Shown: positions 48,371-60,529 of the stretch, one piece after another
How the letters are laid out: each line of letters starts with the position of its first letter
Numbering within the stretch: the first letter of the stretch is position 1
Assembly (NCBI GenBank): GCA_948567375.1
Contig: OX419761.1
Coordinates: 21,268,501-21,332,500, forward strand
Origin: Lunularia cruciata
Lineage: Eukaryota > Streptophyta > Marchantiopsida > Lunulariales > Lunulariaceae
Length of the DNA: 64,000 bases
Direction of reading: 5' to 3'
Notes under the pieces: generated by a model
The model's database searches: none
What the model saw: only the letters and a program-made list of their open reading frames with translations
What the model was told of the DNA's origin: nothing
Translations under genes and position numbers: made by a program

Positions 48371-48692
48371 GGGAAATTACACAAATGTCCTTGACAAGTT
48401 GGGAAATTACAGAAGTACCCCTAAGAAATTTTTATTGCAAAAATACCGAAAGGTGGGCCGGGCCAGGGTTTGGCGATTTCGCAGGTGGTGCGGCTGTTTG
48501 GATTATGGCTGAGATGTACACAAAAGCCCCTAATGCCCCTTGATGTGGATGGTGAAGGGTACCCCAGAAATGCCCTAGATGCACCACCCACGGAACTGCT
48601 AACCCCCACCAAGGGCATCTTTGCAATTAAAAGTTAGTTAGGGGCATCTTAGTGATTCCTCCGTTTGTCAAGGGCATTCGTGTAGATTTCCC
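48371..48692. mobile_element. Small non-autonomous Mutator-like DNA transposon
   Basis: 322 bases with long imperfect terminal inverted repeats (about 78 bases): the left begins GGGAAATTACACAAATGTCC and the right reads GGGAAATCTACACGAATGCC when inverted. It is flanked by 9-base direct repeats TACAATTTT and TAGAATTTT (one mismatch). A 9-base duplication with long inverted repeats is typical of Mutator-like elements. The interior is GC-rich and non-coding. Confidence 0.7.
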
Positions 48693-48809
48693 TAGAATTT
48701 TTATGCCAGGATCCAATTAAATTACACAGTTTGGACAATTGAGTTCAACAATTACAATACATCTTTGTTTCCTTTGTAGATGACAATGACAACGTAAACT
48801 TATACTTGG

Positions 48810-49340
48810 TCCAATATGATCAAGTGACAATAATGGATGTTATGGTTATGGATCCTTCATGTGATGTAGTTTTGGAGGGAGTGATTACTCATCCCTTGGA
48901 TGGGCAATAAGGAGAGCGGTAGCAAGCAAGATCTCCAAGCATAAGGGTATACAACAAGGTCATCTTTTTGTTCCTCTAGCTTTGAAGTTATATGGAGTGA
49001 TGGATGTGATGGTAGACATATTTTTCATGGAGTGCATGAGAGCATATCATTTTAGACATCATGGAGTATCACTCTCACTCTCATAATTTGAAGCATATTT
49101 CAGACAGCATTTGTCCATTGCTCTATAAAGAGCTTTGGTTGGTGCAATCCAGAGGAAAGTCATCACATTAAGTGATGCTGCTTTGGATGTTTTACTAGTT
49201 TGTAGACCTTATGACTTGCATACCTCAGATATATTGGGTATAGTAGCAAAAATTTCTCATACGAATACTATTCTGGCTTAGTCCCATTTTACCTCTTTGG
49301 TCTCATCCTTGTAAGGCTTGATGGTGTCTTCTCATCTTTC
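48810..49340 (+). repeat. Dispersed repeat family R, copy 2
   Basis: Aligns along most of its length with 13790-14360, including GTGATTACTCATCC, CTCTCACTCTCATA, TCATCACATTAAGTGATGCT and the CTTGTAAGGCTTGATGGTGT end. A TATAAAGAGC motif lies near 49123, so the unit could be an LTR carrying a promoter. Confidence 0.6.
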
Positions 49341-51576
49341 ACGAGGTTGTTTATTCCCTTTTCAACATGTCAATATGTCAGGTAATTTCAACATGTCAGG
49401 TAAAAAATGTCAATGAGATCTTTTTTAGTTTGATTTAGGTGCTCACACAAGGAACTCTCTTGTTGAATTACAAAAAGAACAAAAAAAAACAGAAAAAATT
49501 GTTCATTTACTTTCTACTCTTTATAAATTTGCTTTTTTGGTCAATCTCAAGTAATTTATAGAGTATCTGGCCTATTAAATTTAATTATGAAAAGACTATA
49601 GTATCTGAGTAAATGATAATGTTGATGAGGATAACCATGTATCGGTCCTTGAGTTCAAGGATATTATACAATAATAATAACCCCATATATATATATATAC
49701 GGTAGATGGTATACAGCAGAAAACTTACAATGCCAAATTATTTAGTAGAACTTGGATTTCAATGTTCAACCATGAATCATTAAATATTCTTCCCCATAAA
49801 TAGAGATATACTCTGGTACGATAAAGTCTACTGAGAGAGCTAAACAACACATTTACCTCAATATAGTACCAAGAAACAAATGCGTAATTTACATGCTAGA
49901 ATATACATGGAAGATACAAGATGTATTTTGGAATGTGAAAAAAGTCTTTTAATGCATTTATGTAAACTAATTAATTATCAGTAGAATCATCTTCATTGTG
50001 TGAAAAGTGAGTTTATCACCTTCTAAATTAATTTTCAATTTATACATACTACTTCCATTGGAGAAAATTCTTGACCGCAAAACATTATACGTTCAAAACT
50101 TAAACTTGATATTAACCTGGTTAACTATCAATTTAACAGAAAGTGCTCAAGTAAAGATGTCCCTAGTAACCTACTTAGGGAAATGAAGAACAACCATTGA
50201 TGTTGTTAGGGAAGAAACGAGAATAGGATGACCGGTTGAGAGTGGACCACGGATATTTTGGATGATTTCAAGCTATGGCTAAAACCTCTCTATTAAGTTC
50301 AAGGCCAATTCCTAGGACATCCGGAGGTGCAACTCCAGCTCATTTTCCGTCATATACCCCGAATTTTAGTGCACAGAGAATCCACAACCAGACCAATTTT
50401 TAACCTTATTTGGTTGGTACAGGTAGAAGACCCATACATGAGTGAGTCCCATGTAGCTGACGGACGTGACTGCTGTCTGCGTATGTCCAAAAGTTCTCTT
50501 CAAGGTGGAAACTATGTATACGAGTGTTGCGGGACTGGAGACAAGAGGAGACCTTTAGGTGTGACAGACTGACGTGATAAACGCAAACAAGACGGAAACT
50601 GATTCTTGAGGGTGAGTTGCAACTCTTTACGTCTTCGAATACAAGTCTACTAGTAATCATGATTGACTCTCATTTCAACCCTTCAATCATCTCTTTACGT
50701 GGACAAGTTCTATACTCCTCTCTGCACGATACCAACACCTCATCGAGTTATCTCGAAGAATGGTGTGCTTATGCCGACTTGGTTGCTGAATACCGTTCTC
50801 AAAATCAAGGTAAACATCAGAGTTTTTTAATTGGGCACTTAAGCATTCCATAGCGATTCCATAAGACGATCTATGGGTCATCTCGTAAAAAATAACGGTG
50901 TGTGTCCAGAAATGACCCATAGAAGTTTTACAAATTCAGTTCCATTTCCCTTTCAGTAGATTCCATTTCAGTAGAATGTCACGTTCATGTGTAATTACTC
51001 TATTCCGATTTCGCGTACATTTCCATTATCTCTTTGCAGCCTCATTCAATTTTAGTGGGAGTGGTGTCTACGCGTTGCTCGTGAAAAGTTACGAAAATAA
51101 CTTCACTTCCTCCGCTTCTCCCTATTGCACGGTGTTCTTCAAAAATTGTGATTGGAGACGGTGGAAGTGGGCTCCTTAGAGGTGAATAATGCATTTGGCC
51201 GGAACCCCCTAGACAAGGGTCCCGCACCCGACTGATGAAATTGTCACTGGAGATGAATTCGCCTTTGTCGTTCGTCTCATTGTAATAGGTGTCTGCATCG
51301 TGCCCGTAAGTAAAAGTTCTTATCCTTCCCCTAGGAGGATGATAGCAAGAATAAATGTTGGAAATCAAAAGCTGGGCACGAATGGATGACCGTGTGGCTT
51401 CATCTGTCACTACTCACCTCCTATTCAAAAAATTGTCAAAGCACAATTCTATTCTTCTGACAGGAGACTGATTACAATGTTTCTGGACGAGTGAATCATC
51501 AACTACATTGTGTGGTGGATGCTCCAACCTTAGCCGCTTCCTCTTCTTCTCTAGTGCTTTCTGCTCTTGTCTTACC
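49341..51576. other. Intergenic DNA, no gene recognised
   Basis: AT-rich sequence with a short TA run near 49690, then sequence of moderate GC from 50300 to 51560. Open frames of 60-122 aa overlap on both strands without motifs. Confidence 0.4.
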
Positions 51577-54500
51577 TGTTAGAAAACAAAGTTCCCAGGA
51601 CCTCTCACAACAGCACATCATAACATTAAACACAAATCATAGGACAATAATGTGGTTCACTTCATGTCCCGAAAACTATCTCCACCGCTGAAACAGGTTC
51701 ACACCAGCCTTCGAACCTTTATTATAATCTCTATACATATACAGGTATATTTCCTCGTCATTATCATCCGACTGAACTCTTGAATACAGACTTACGGGAC
51801 TTCCTTGAATATTGACCACTCAAGGTATCTAGTCACTTTAATACTTTGCCATAGTAGTGACTGAACATATCCCGCACCACATGAAACAGCAAGGTGTTTC
51901 ATCAGTCACATTTGCTCTTGATCAGTCAGGTCCCGGATTACAAGCCAAACATAACAATCTCCACCTTTTGCTTGTATCCAACATATCATCCGAAAGAGCA
52001 ACATTGGACGCCGAGCAAGTTCATGCATAACTTGAACTTCTTAATAGGAACAGGTTTAGTCAACATATCAGCTACATTTACCTCTATGCCAATCTTTTGC
52101 AAATTGGTCTCACCATTTGTCATAGCTTCCTTGATAAAATGATGTCTCACATCAATATGCTTTGTCCTTGAATGATACACTTGATTTTTGGCCAAGTGAA
52201 TAGTGCTTTAGCTATCACAAAAAACTATGGACTGTATGTTAGGGAATACTATATCCTTGGCTAATCTTTGTAGCCATATTGCCTCTTTGGCAGCCCCAGT
52301 TGTTGCCATATATTCTGCCTCTGTAGTAGAAAGAGCAACAGTAGATTAGAGAGTAGACTTACAACTTATTGCACCACCAACAAGTTTAAAAACAAATCCT
52401 GTTGTAGACCTTCTCTTATCCAAGTCTCTGGGCCAAATCAAAATCTACATACCCTGTAATTCCTCCTTCTTGGTCCTTCTCCACATCAAAGACAATGCCA
52501 ATATTTATAGTCCCTTTCAAGTAACGAAGTATCCACTCCACAACTTCCCAATTTTGTTTCCCTGGATTTTCCATGTATCTACTCATCTACTCACCATACT
52601 CACAACATATGAGATGTCTAGTCTACTATAGACCATAGCATACATTAAACTCTCAACAACACTAGCATAAGGAATATTTGACATTACTTTTCTCTCCTCC
52701 TTATTTGATGGACATTGCTCCAATGATATCCTGAAATGACTTGCCATTGCAGTGTTTGCTGGTTCTGCATTCTCCATGCCAAAACAAGCAAGTAAATTTT
52801 CCAAATTTCTCCTTTTAGCTATCCATAACTTTCCCTTGCTCTTGTCTTGGTGGATTTAATCCCAAGCACACTCTTTGAAGAACCCAAGCCCTTCATATCA
52901 AACTCCTTACTAAGTTGTGCTTTCAATTTTTCCACCTTAACCATATCCTCCACAAAAATTGACATATCATCCACATATAGTACCAAGATGATTAAATCAA
53001 ATACTCTAGGTCCATGTAGCTTCTTGAGGTACACACAACAATTCACTCACTCTTGTTACATCCATGATCAACATGAAAGCATCAAATATCATGTACCAAA
53101 GTCTTGGACTTTGCTTTAGTCCATATAAAGATGTTTGTAACATGAAAACCAGGTTCTGATTCCTTGGTACCACAAAACCTTCAGGTTGATGCATGTAAAT
53201 ATCCTCCAATTCTCCATGTAAAAAGGTAGTGCTAACATCAAGTTGCTCCAACTCCAAGTTATGCAATGCAACTATTGCCAATAGTGCACAAATTGAAAAG
53301 ATTTTTACTGCTGGTGAAAAAATCTCATTGAAGTCAATACTTTGCTACAAGCCTTGCTTTGTATCAATCTCCACCTGATTTTGGAAGTCTTTCCTTCCTC
53401 CAGAATATCCATCTCAATCAATTGCCTTCTTTCCCATAGGCAATTTTTCAAATCTCCAAGTTTGGCTTTTGGCCAAACACTTCATCCCCTCTTCCATTGC
53501 ACAATGCCACTTTTGACACTCTTGATCTTGCATTGCCTCTTCATATGAAGAAGGCTTACCATTCTCCTTAAGAAGAGCATAAGCTACAAATGAATCATCA
53601 AATCTCTTTGTAGGCCTTCTATCCTATTCGGATACCTACGTTCATGAATCACTTCTGGACTTTGCTCTTCTAATGGTTCACATGGTAGATCTACAAGAGG
53701 TGAGATGTCTTAATTTCCAAGATCAATATCTATCTTAACAAAATTTGATTGAATTTTGTTTCTTTTCTTTTGCTATAGTAATAGTCTTTATTGTACTAGT
53801 CTCATCAGAAACTACATCCCTACTCACAACAAGACAACACCTTTCTAGATCCCATAATCTATATCCCTTTATATCCTTCTCATTTCCCCAAAATATAAAT
53901 TTTCTAGATTTAAGATCTAAATTTGTCCTTTGTTCTTGTTGAATATGAACATAAGGTATGCATCTAAACACTCTAAGTGAAGATTAATCAACATGCCAAC
54001 CTGTCCATTTTTCCATAAGTGTGTTACACTCAATAGCAGTAGAGGGAGAAATGTTTACCAAATGACAAGCTATATTTACAGCTTCTGCCCAAAAACTCTT
54101 CTCCAATCCGGCATTGCTTAACATACTTCTTGCTTTCTCCAAGAGTGTCCAATTTATCCGCTATGCCACACCATTTTGTTGAGGGGTACCCGGAATGGTA
54201 AAGTGATGAATTATCCCTTCACTCTTACAACATCTATCAAACTCTCTAGATTTGTATTTTCCACCATTATCAAATCTCAAACACTTCACTTTCCTTCAAG
54301 TTTGTTTCTCCATCATCACCTTTTGTTGTTTAAAGATAAAGAAGACCTCTGATTTTTTCTTCATGGTGTAGACCCATAATCTCATAGAGTAATCATCAAT
54401 CAAAGATACAAAATACAATGCTCTAGATTTTGAATCTATAGGTGCAAGGCCCCAAATATCAGAATGCACATAGTCTAAAATTCCCTTTGTGCAATGAACT

Positions 54501-54847
54501 CCTATAGAAAAATTTTACCCTCTCGTGCTTTCCTATTACACAATCCGCACAAAATTTTAACTTACAACTTTTAAGGCCCTTCAAAAGTTGTTGCTTGGAC
54601 AATTCAATAAGACCTTTTCACTCATAAGACCCAAATGTAGATGCCATTATTGAGTAAGATCTTTGGGATCTTCATTTTCAGAAATAGTACTTTCCACTCT
54701 TCCAGTAATGGTATCTCCAAAAAGCTCATAACAATTTCCTATCTTCTTGCTGTTCATTACAACCAATGCTCCTTTTGATGCCTTGAGTGTTCCATTTTCT
54801 GCTCCCAACCTCCAACCATTTGAGTCCAAAGTACCTAGTAATATCAA
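51577..54847 (-). mobile_element. Ty1/copia element, 3' part (integrase to 3' LTR)
   Basis: On the minus strand: integrase, RT, RNase H, a polypurine tract (AAAAGGTGGAGAT) and a 380-base terminal repeat at 51956-51577 that starts TGTTATG and ends TCTAACA. The order integrase then RT defines copia. The 5' side breaks at about 54847 where gypsy A leader sequence begins. Confidence 0.85.
51980..54847 (-). pseudogene. Broken copia pol
   Basis: The pre-integrase region (WHLHLGLMSEK) and integrase lie at about 54650-53700, with stops. RT appears at 53281-53006 (LEQLDVSTTFLHGELEDIYM, then LYGLKQSPRLWY) and 53046-52819 (LVLYVDDMSIF, the catalytic YVDD). RNase H includes YASVVESLMYAMVYSRLDI (52804-52583) and ends with KHIDVRHHFIKE and VADMLTKPVP (52195-51986). 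Multiple frame breaks show it is inactive. Confidence 0.85.
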
Positions 54848-55537
54848 ATTCTATCAGACTACTCCCAATTTATCTAATTTATTAACACATAGATGCAGCA
54901 CATCCACCGTTCTCCATAAGTTACAACCAGAAGTATCAAGGGTTCCTCAGACAAGGTGATCATATGTAGAAAATTCTGCCCAAAGTGCAAGGTGGTGAAT
55001 TGAGTGAACCAATGCTTGAGTAGTACCTCGACACACAAATCCCAATGGTTTGGCAAAAGTGGATTTGGTGGTCCATAAATTCCATCCATCCCATTCTTGC
55101 TCTTATACCAATGTAAAAGACCAAGACTGAGGAGAGAAATAGGAGAATGGAAGGTCACATTGGGACACTTGAATGAGGGAAAAATCTGAATGCCTAGCAT
55201 AAGCTTTGGATCTTGTATTTATAGGGAGCATACAAGGCCATTGAGAAGCTTCTCAAGAAGCTTCCTTGAATCACTTTCTTGGAATGCAAGCCAAGTCAAT
55301 TGGGAAGCTTCTCAAGAAGCTTCCTTCTAGAAGTCGCTTACTTGGTGTGCAAGCTAAGCTAGTTGGAAGCTTCTAGAAGCTTCCTTCTCAAAGTTACCTA
55401 CTTGGGGTGCAAGCTAAGCTAGCCGAGAAGCTTCCCAAGAAGCTTCCTAGATACTTACGGAATATTTTAGGCTAATTTGTCTTATTTGCTACTTTGTTAG
55501 CCCTACTAACTTCATCACTAAACTCCATATTGTTACA
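54848..55537 (-). mobile_element. Gypsy family A 5' fragment (LTR, primer site, leader) inside copia
   Basis: LTR 55537-55112, then a slightly changed primer site (TTGGTATAAGAGC) and leader homologous to 35169-35430. The leader stops near the gag start, where copia pol resumes. The perfect heat-shock palindrome lies at 55365-55384 and TATAAATA at 55223-55216 (minus strand). Confidence 0.85.
55365..55384. promoter_or_regulatory. Four-unit heat-shock element in inverted family A LTR
   Basis: GGAAGCTTCTAGAAGCTTCC again, identical to the palindromes at 30399 and 34896, here about 140 bases upstream of the TATA box on the minus strand. Confidence 0.6.
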
Positions 55538-55860
55538 TAATAGCTCCGAGATCTGCATCTTCATCTTCCTCATCCTCATCACTTTTGTCCTCATGTCTTT
55601 TTCTTAGTGCTCTATGCAATCCTTACTGGACAAAAAGGTCCTTCATCTTCAATTGCCAAAGTCCAAAATTGTTTTTCCCATCAAACTTCTCCATTCCAAA
55701 TTTAGCATTTGATATGGATTTGATATTTTGATTTGGATGGCAAGGGTGATCTTTTAATCACCCTTGCCATTGCTTTGTTGTGGACTTCCTTGTGGACCCA
55801 GTTCATTGCACCCTCAAATCTCAAGACCCTCTTTAGAACCAACCTTGCTCTGATACCAAT
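55538..55860 (-). mobile_element. Ty1/copia 5' end: primer site and gag start
   Basis: Primer site complement GCTCTGATACCA at 55847-55858, directly below an LTR end (TGTTAGAAAACAC at 55861). The gag start reads MEKFDGKNNFGLWQLKMKDL on the minus strand, then QGLHRAL after a stop, typical of copia gag. It is cut at 55538 by the gypsy A LTR. Confidence 0.82.
55737..55770. repeat. 14-bp perfect hairpin at the copia gag start
   Basis: ATGGCAAGGGTGAT, loop CTTTTA, then its exact reverse complement, between primer site and gag. It could be an RNA packaging or dimerisation stem; this is inference. Confidence 0.6.
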
Positions 55861-58135
55861 TGTTAGAAAACACAGTCTACAAGACTACAATTTGTTCTTC
55901 ATGGTAGAGAGATATTGGAAGCTATTCCTTCTAAAATTCCTTTTAGAACTCACTTAGTGGCTTACATGTACAGAAAAACTCTAGGCCATTTACATTTCAA
56001 TTTTGCTTCTATTTCCAAGAAACAATAGAGCTTAAATCCCCTTATTTCTCCTTGTAGCTATCTTCATCATTGTGCTTTATCAACCATGCTTACAGACATG
56101 TAATTACTGCTTTCCTTCAAATCCTACCTTTTGCAAACTTATCCTTGCTCTTTGCTAGAGGTACTAAGTTCAATCTTTCTTCCATGTCTCCACCCTACTT
56201 TCAATGCTATTCATGCTTTGCATGAAGCTCTTTCTGGTACCAAAGGTATCTTAGATCATTGGAAGGTTATCCTTCTTCAGAAAGTGAAGTGCCATCTCAA
56301 CCTCTTGCCAACTCGTGATGACTTCGTTGCTATTGATCCTTTTTTCTTATCTCATCAAGATTTTAACCTCCTTTTGCATTTCAAGACCAATTTCATTGTT
56401 ACACATATGGATAAATTTTTTTGGCTATAGACAATTTTATGTTCTAACTTTCTTCCATGAACTTTATTCTCACTCTCCCACCTACAAAGTGACATAGTTT
56501 CCTCAATCTTAGCTTTTACTCTTTCATAATGCCTTCAACTTTTCTAATGGTTTTTGCAACTCCAAGGATTCTAACAGATTCCCCTATTCTTTTGTGTGTA
56601 GAAATTCCATAAGTTCCCATGGTTCCTAGATTCATTGCGGCAAGACATTCTACTTCCCCTTCTCAGCTGTTGTGCTTGCTGAGCTCCTTTTTCAAAGTGT
56701 TACCTTCTTTTGCTAACAATCTCTAGAAGGATGCTTTTTTTGTGTTGGTTTAGTGGTGGATACTTGTTGGATTTTGGATGATTCTTTGGGTGTTCCTCTT
56801 TTACTTGAGAAGGTGCAAAGATTTTAAAAACCATTTCCTTGACTCCTCTAGGTCTTGATTCTATTTTGGCACCTATCTGTCTTGATAAAGTTATATTTCA
56901 AAGCTTTGATTTTACTCCACTTTACACTAAGGTTCACCTTGATGATCTCAAATCTAAGGTTGACCACACTCATCCAATCTATCTTTAATTATAAGTTGTT
57001 TCTAAAAAGGGAGTCAGTATTGCTAGTTTAAACCTTGGCCTTGGACTTTAAATATAGATGGCTTAAAAGTAGAAACAACATTCTTCCATTAGAAAGACAC
57101 CTCAAGTTTATGGCTGTTGATGAGAATGACCTTATTTAGTGGATGCTATTCTTATTTGATAACCTGTACATCACCTTCAAGAGTCAAATTTTCCATCAAG
57201 TGATTGGAATCTCCAATGAGGACACCTTGTGCTATCTTCTTGGCTAATTTTTAACTCTTCACCTACAACCTAGATTTCATTTGTAGATTAGATCATGTGT
57301 ATGTATATTGCTACACAACATACATTGCTTTCAACATCATACACTATGGAAGCCCAACTCATACATAAGGTATACATGAACTTTAAAGTGCCACAATAAT
57401 CAGTTTGTTCTTCCACTCAAATCACACTCAAATCATATATGCACTCAATCCTTCACTCAACAATATACCAAAAATTGGACACTAATTACAATCAAGCTAC
57501 ACCCACTCTAGCTAAGAGACTCTAAGTGATGCTCACTAGCCTCTTTCCACCATAGCCAAGAACTCAAAGGCTCAATATCAAATAAGTGGGCTCTTTGGAG
57601 CTGCACTTTGAAGGTATACCCCTTTGCTCAACCTAGATCTCTAACATTGATGGCACCACTGATGGCACATCGATGGTGCAAATTGTGCAAGTGACGATGG
57701 GTCTCATCATGTGATCAATAGACCTAACATAAAATTGGACCGCAAATGAGTAGTCCATGAGTAACTACCAAAATACCTATGACTACCAACACTACCACTC
57801 CAACTTCCAAGCAACCTAGCTTTGGTGCTACAAATGTCATGACAACTATCATGCGTATATACATTGTTACAAAAAATATATCACTTTCAACATCATACAC
57901 TATGGAAGCACAACTCATACATAAAGGAATACATGAACTCTAAAGTGCCACAATTGCCTCCTAGTTGGCATTTAGGTCCCTCTAGATAGCCATGTACTGA
58001 AAGTATGTGATATACCCTATTGTCAACAAAGATCAAGAGGCTGTGTGCTATCAAGTCCCATCATTAATTGCATGTCTACAATCTATACCACATAAAACCA
58101 CATAAACACATAAACTAGCTATAGGTCAAGTACAT
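55861..58135. other. Copia LTR end, then degenerate AT-rich sequence
   Basis: The region starts with an LTR terminus (TGTTAGAAAACAC) whose other end I could not find. From 56131 to about 57300 a broken frame runs on (HPTFNAIHALHEALSGTKGI, then LPTRDDFVAIDPFFLSHQDF, then NFIVTHMDKFFW) and resembles a decayed element ORF, family unknown. No intact gene. Confidence 0.4.
57305..57951. repeat. Two direct repeats of about 95 bp, 550 bp apart
   Basis: 57305-57398 and 57857-57951 share TTTCAACATCATACACTATG, then AACTCATACATAA and AAAGTGCCACAAT. They could be terminal repeats of a short decayed element or a simple duplication. Confidence 0.7.
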
Positions 58136-58139
58136 TTAG

Positions 58140-58505
58140 TGTAACAATATGGAGTTTAGTGATGAAGTTAGTAAAGGCTAATGAAGTAGTGAATAGGCCA
58201 AATTAGCCTAGAATATCCTAGAAGTATCTAGGAAGCTTCTTGGGAAGCTTCCCACTAGCTTAGCTTGCACTCCAAGTAAATAGTTTCTAGAAGGAAGCTT
58301 CTAGAAGCTTCCAACCAACTTAGCTTGCACATCAAGTAGATGGCTTCAAGAAGGAAACTTCTTGAGAAGCTTCTCAAGAGCCTTGTATACTCCTTATAAA
58401 TAAGAGAGCCAAAGTTCATGCTAGGCATTTGGAGTTTCACTCATTCAAGTGTCCCAATGTGAGCTTCCATTCTCCTATTTCTCTCATTGGTCTTGGTCTT
58501 TTACA
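58140..58505 (+). repeat. 5' LTR of gypsy A3
   Basis: TGTAACAATATGG to TTTTACA. TATAAATA at 58395-58402. One GAA/TTC module present in the 3' LTR is missing. The primer site beyond is TTGGTATTAGAATAGG, with two changes from the A2 site. Confidence 0.92.
58293..58312. promoter_or_regulatory. Four-unit heat-shock element in A3 5' LTR
   Basis: Same palindrome GGAAGCTTCTAGAAGCTTCC, about 83 bases upstream of the TATA box. Confidence 0.6.
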
Positions 58506-58836
58506 TTGGTATTAGAATAGGAATGGGATGGATAGAATTTATGGACCACCAAATCTACTTCCGCCAAACCATTGGGATTTTTGTGTCCAAGTACTACCCA
58601 AGCATTGTTTCATATAATTCATCACCTCACGCTTTGGATAAGATTTTTTGCATATGATAACCTTGTTTGAGGAACACTTGGTGCTTCCGGTTGTAACTTA
58701 TGGAGAACGGTAGACATGTTGCATCTATGTATTAATAAATTAGATAAATTAGAGATAGTGTGATAAAGTAGAAGCCATGGCGGCAATGCGTAAAGTTATC
58801 CTTGCTATGCAGTAACAAATTGAGCACCTTACTCAA

Positions 58837-59640
58837 TTGTTAGATGAACAAGACCGTTATAGACAAGAGCAAGTAGAGAGAGCACTAGTACTACAAGGAG
58901 AAAAGCAAATTAAATTTCCAAAACTTAAGGTATTTGAAGGCAAGAACCTTCTGGGTGCAATGGAAAATTTTGTGTTTGATTGTGAATGTTACTTTGAAGC
59001 AATAAATCTTCAAGATGAGCGGAGACAAATTCTGTTGGCCTCAAGCCAATTAGATAGAGTGGCTAAATTATGGTGGTAATTTAGAGTGGAACAAGCTGAG
59101 CGGCAATTTGTCATGCCAATCTTGACATGGGAAGAATTCAAGAGTGCAATAATTAGGCGGTTCCAAGCTATAAACACCACATGGGCTGCATGAGATAATA
59201 AGTTGGTAGAATTGAAGTAGATTGGCTTGGTAAGAAGCTATATCACTCAATTCTAGAACACCATTATGCAAATTTTGGATATATTAGATGGAGAAGCTCT
59301 AGATTGCTTTGTGAGAGGCTTGACTTCTTGCACCAAACTAGAAGTGACTATGCATGAGCCTAGAGACTTGGAAGAAGCCATGTAGTTGGTTGAACGTTAT
59401 GATTCCTTGGTTGCAACAACTTGGTCTTGAAGTGGTCTTCCCCAAACCCACCTACATACGACACATGGATGGAGGAGCCAATACCAATGGAGATTGATGT
59501 CATCCAACAAAGACCACTTTGCACAATAGATCATGAAAGATTATGACAAAATGGTGGATGTTTCTATTGTTGCCAAATTGGACACCGCATTATAGAGTGT
59601 CCACTCAAGAATGAACAACCTTGACAAGTCGCCCAAATGG
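58837..59640 (+). pseudogene. Gypsy A3 gag
   Basis: FEGKNLLGAMENFVFDCECY, then LASSQLDRVAKLWW, stop, then FRVEQAERQ, LTWEEFKSAI and ITQF in broken frames. It is collinear with A2 gag. A degraded zinc-knuckle region lies near 59560. Confidence 0.82.
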
Positions 59641-59710
59641 AATTTGTAGAGCGGAATGATTAGGGAAACAAGGAATCCCAATAGGAGATTTTGAGCCACC
59701 TATTGGGAAC

Positions 59711-60446
59711 TTGATTAGTTCTAATGGGATTGAAGGCTTGACCTATGCAAGTTTTCTTCACTTGCAAGGTATGATATCTGATTGTGGTTGTAGGATTTTG
59801 ATTGATTTTGGAAGTTCAGATAATTGCATGTCTATGCAATTAGCAAAGGAATTGAGTATTCCTATCAAGCCAATAATTGGAAGCAAATTGATGATGGTGG
59901 ATGGTAGAAAGGGTTTTGCACTCCCTACCTTGCATCTTGTTACCCTCAAGATTGGGAAGGAGTATTTGGAGTGTATGAGGTTTATAGTGGCACCTCTACA
60001 CTATGATATCATTCTAGGACTACCTTGGCTTGAATGTCATAAGGTTCAATTTGATCGGACCCAACAACAAATTCAAGTACAACACCAAGGTAGTGAATTT
60101 CCAATTAGGTTGTCTGACACCTTTGAGTAAGACATCTAAGAATAGTCCGTCCCAAGATGAGAAGTTTGTAAGGAAAGGAGCCATAGAGCAAGCTTTGGAA
60201 GGAGAGAAGTCCCAAGATGGGAAGTTTGTAAAGAAAGTAGCTATAGAGCAAGCTTTGAAGAAAGAGAAGTCCCGAGATGGGAAGTTTGTCAGGAAAGTGG
60301 CCATAGAGCAAGCCATGAAGGAAGATAAGCTCCTAGATGGGAAGCTTGTCATTGAAGCACCTATAGAGCAAGCTTTGGAGGAAAATAAATCTATTTTTGC
60401 AATGTGGATCAAGCTGATTGCACAAGAAGAATCCAAGGAGAGTTAG
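59711..60446 (+). pseudogene. Gypsy A3 protease and four-repeat spacer
   Basis: Protease 59711-60130 with RILIDFGSSDNCMS and HYDIILGLPWLECHKVQFD. A one-base frame change near 60100 leads into 60030-60446, which has four 20-aa repeats of the form SQDGKFVKKVAIEQALKKEK, one more than A2 has. Confidence 0.82.
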
Positions 60447-60529
60447 GAGCCTCATTGAGCAATGGTTAATCACATAATTCAAGCATTTGTAGAGATGTTA
60501 TTGGATGATCTACAGAAGGGATTACCCTT

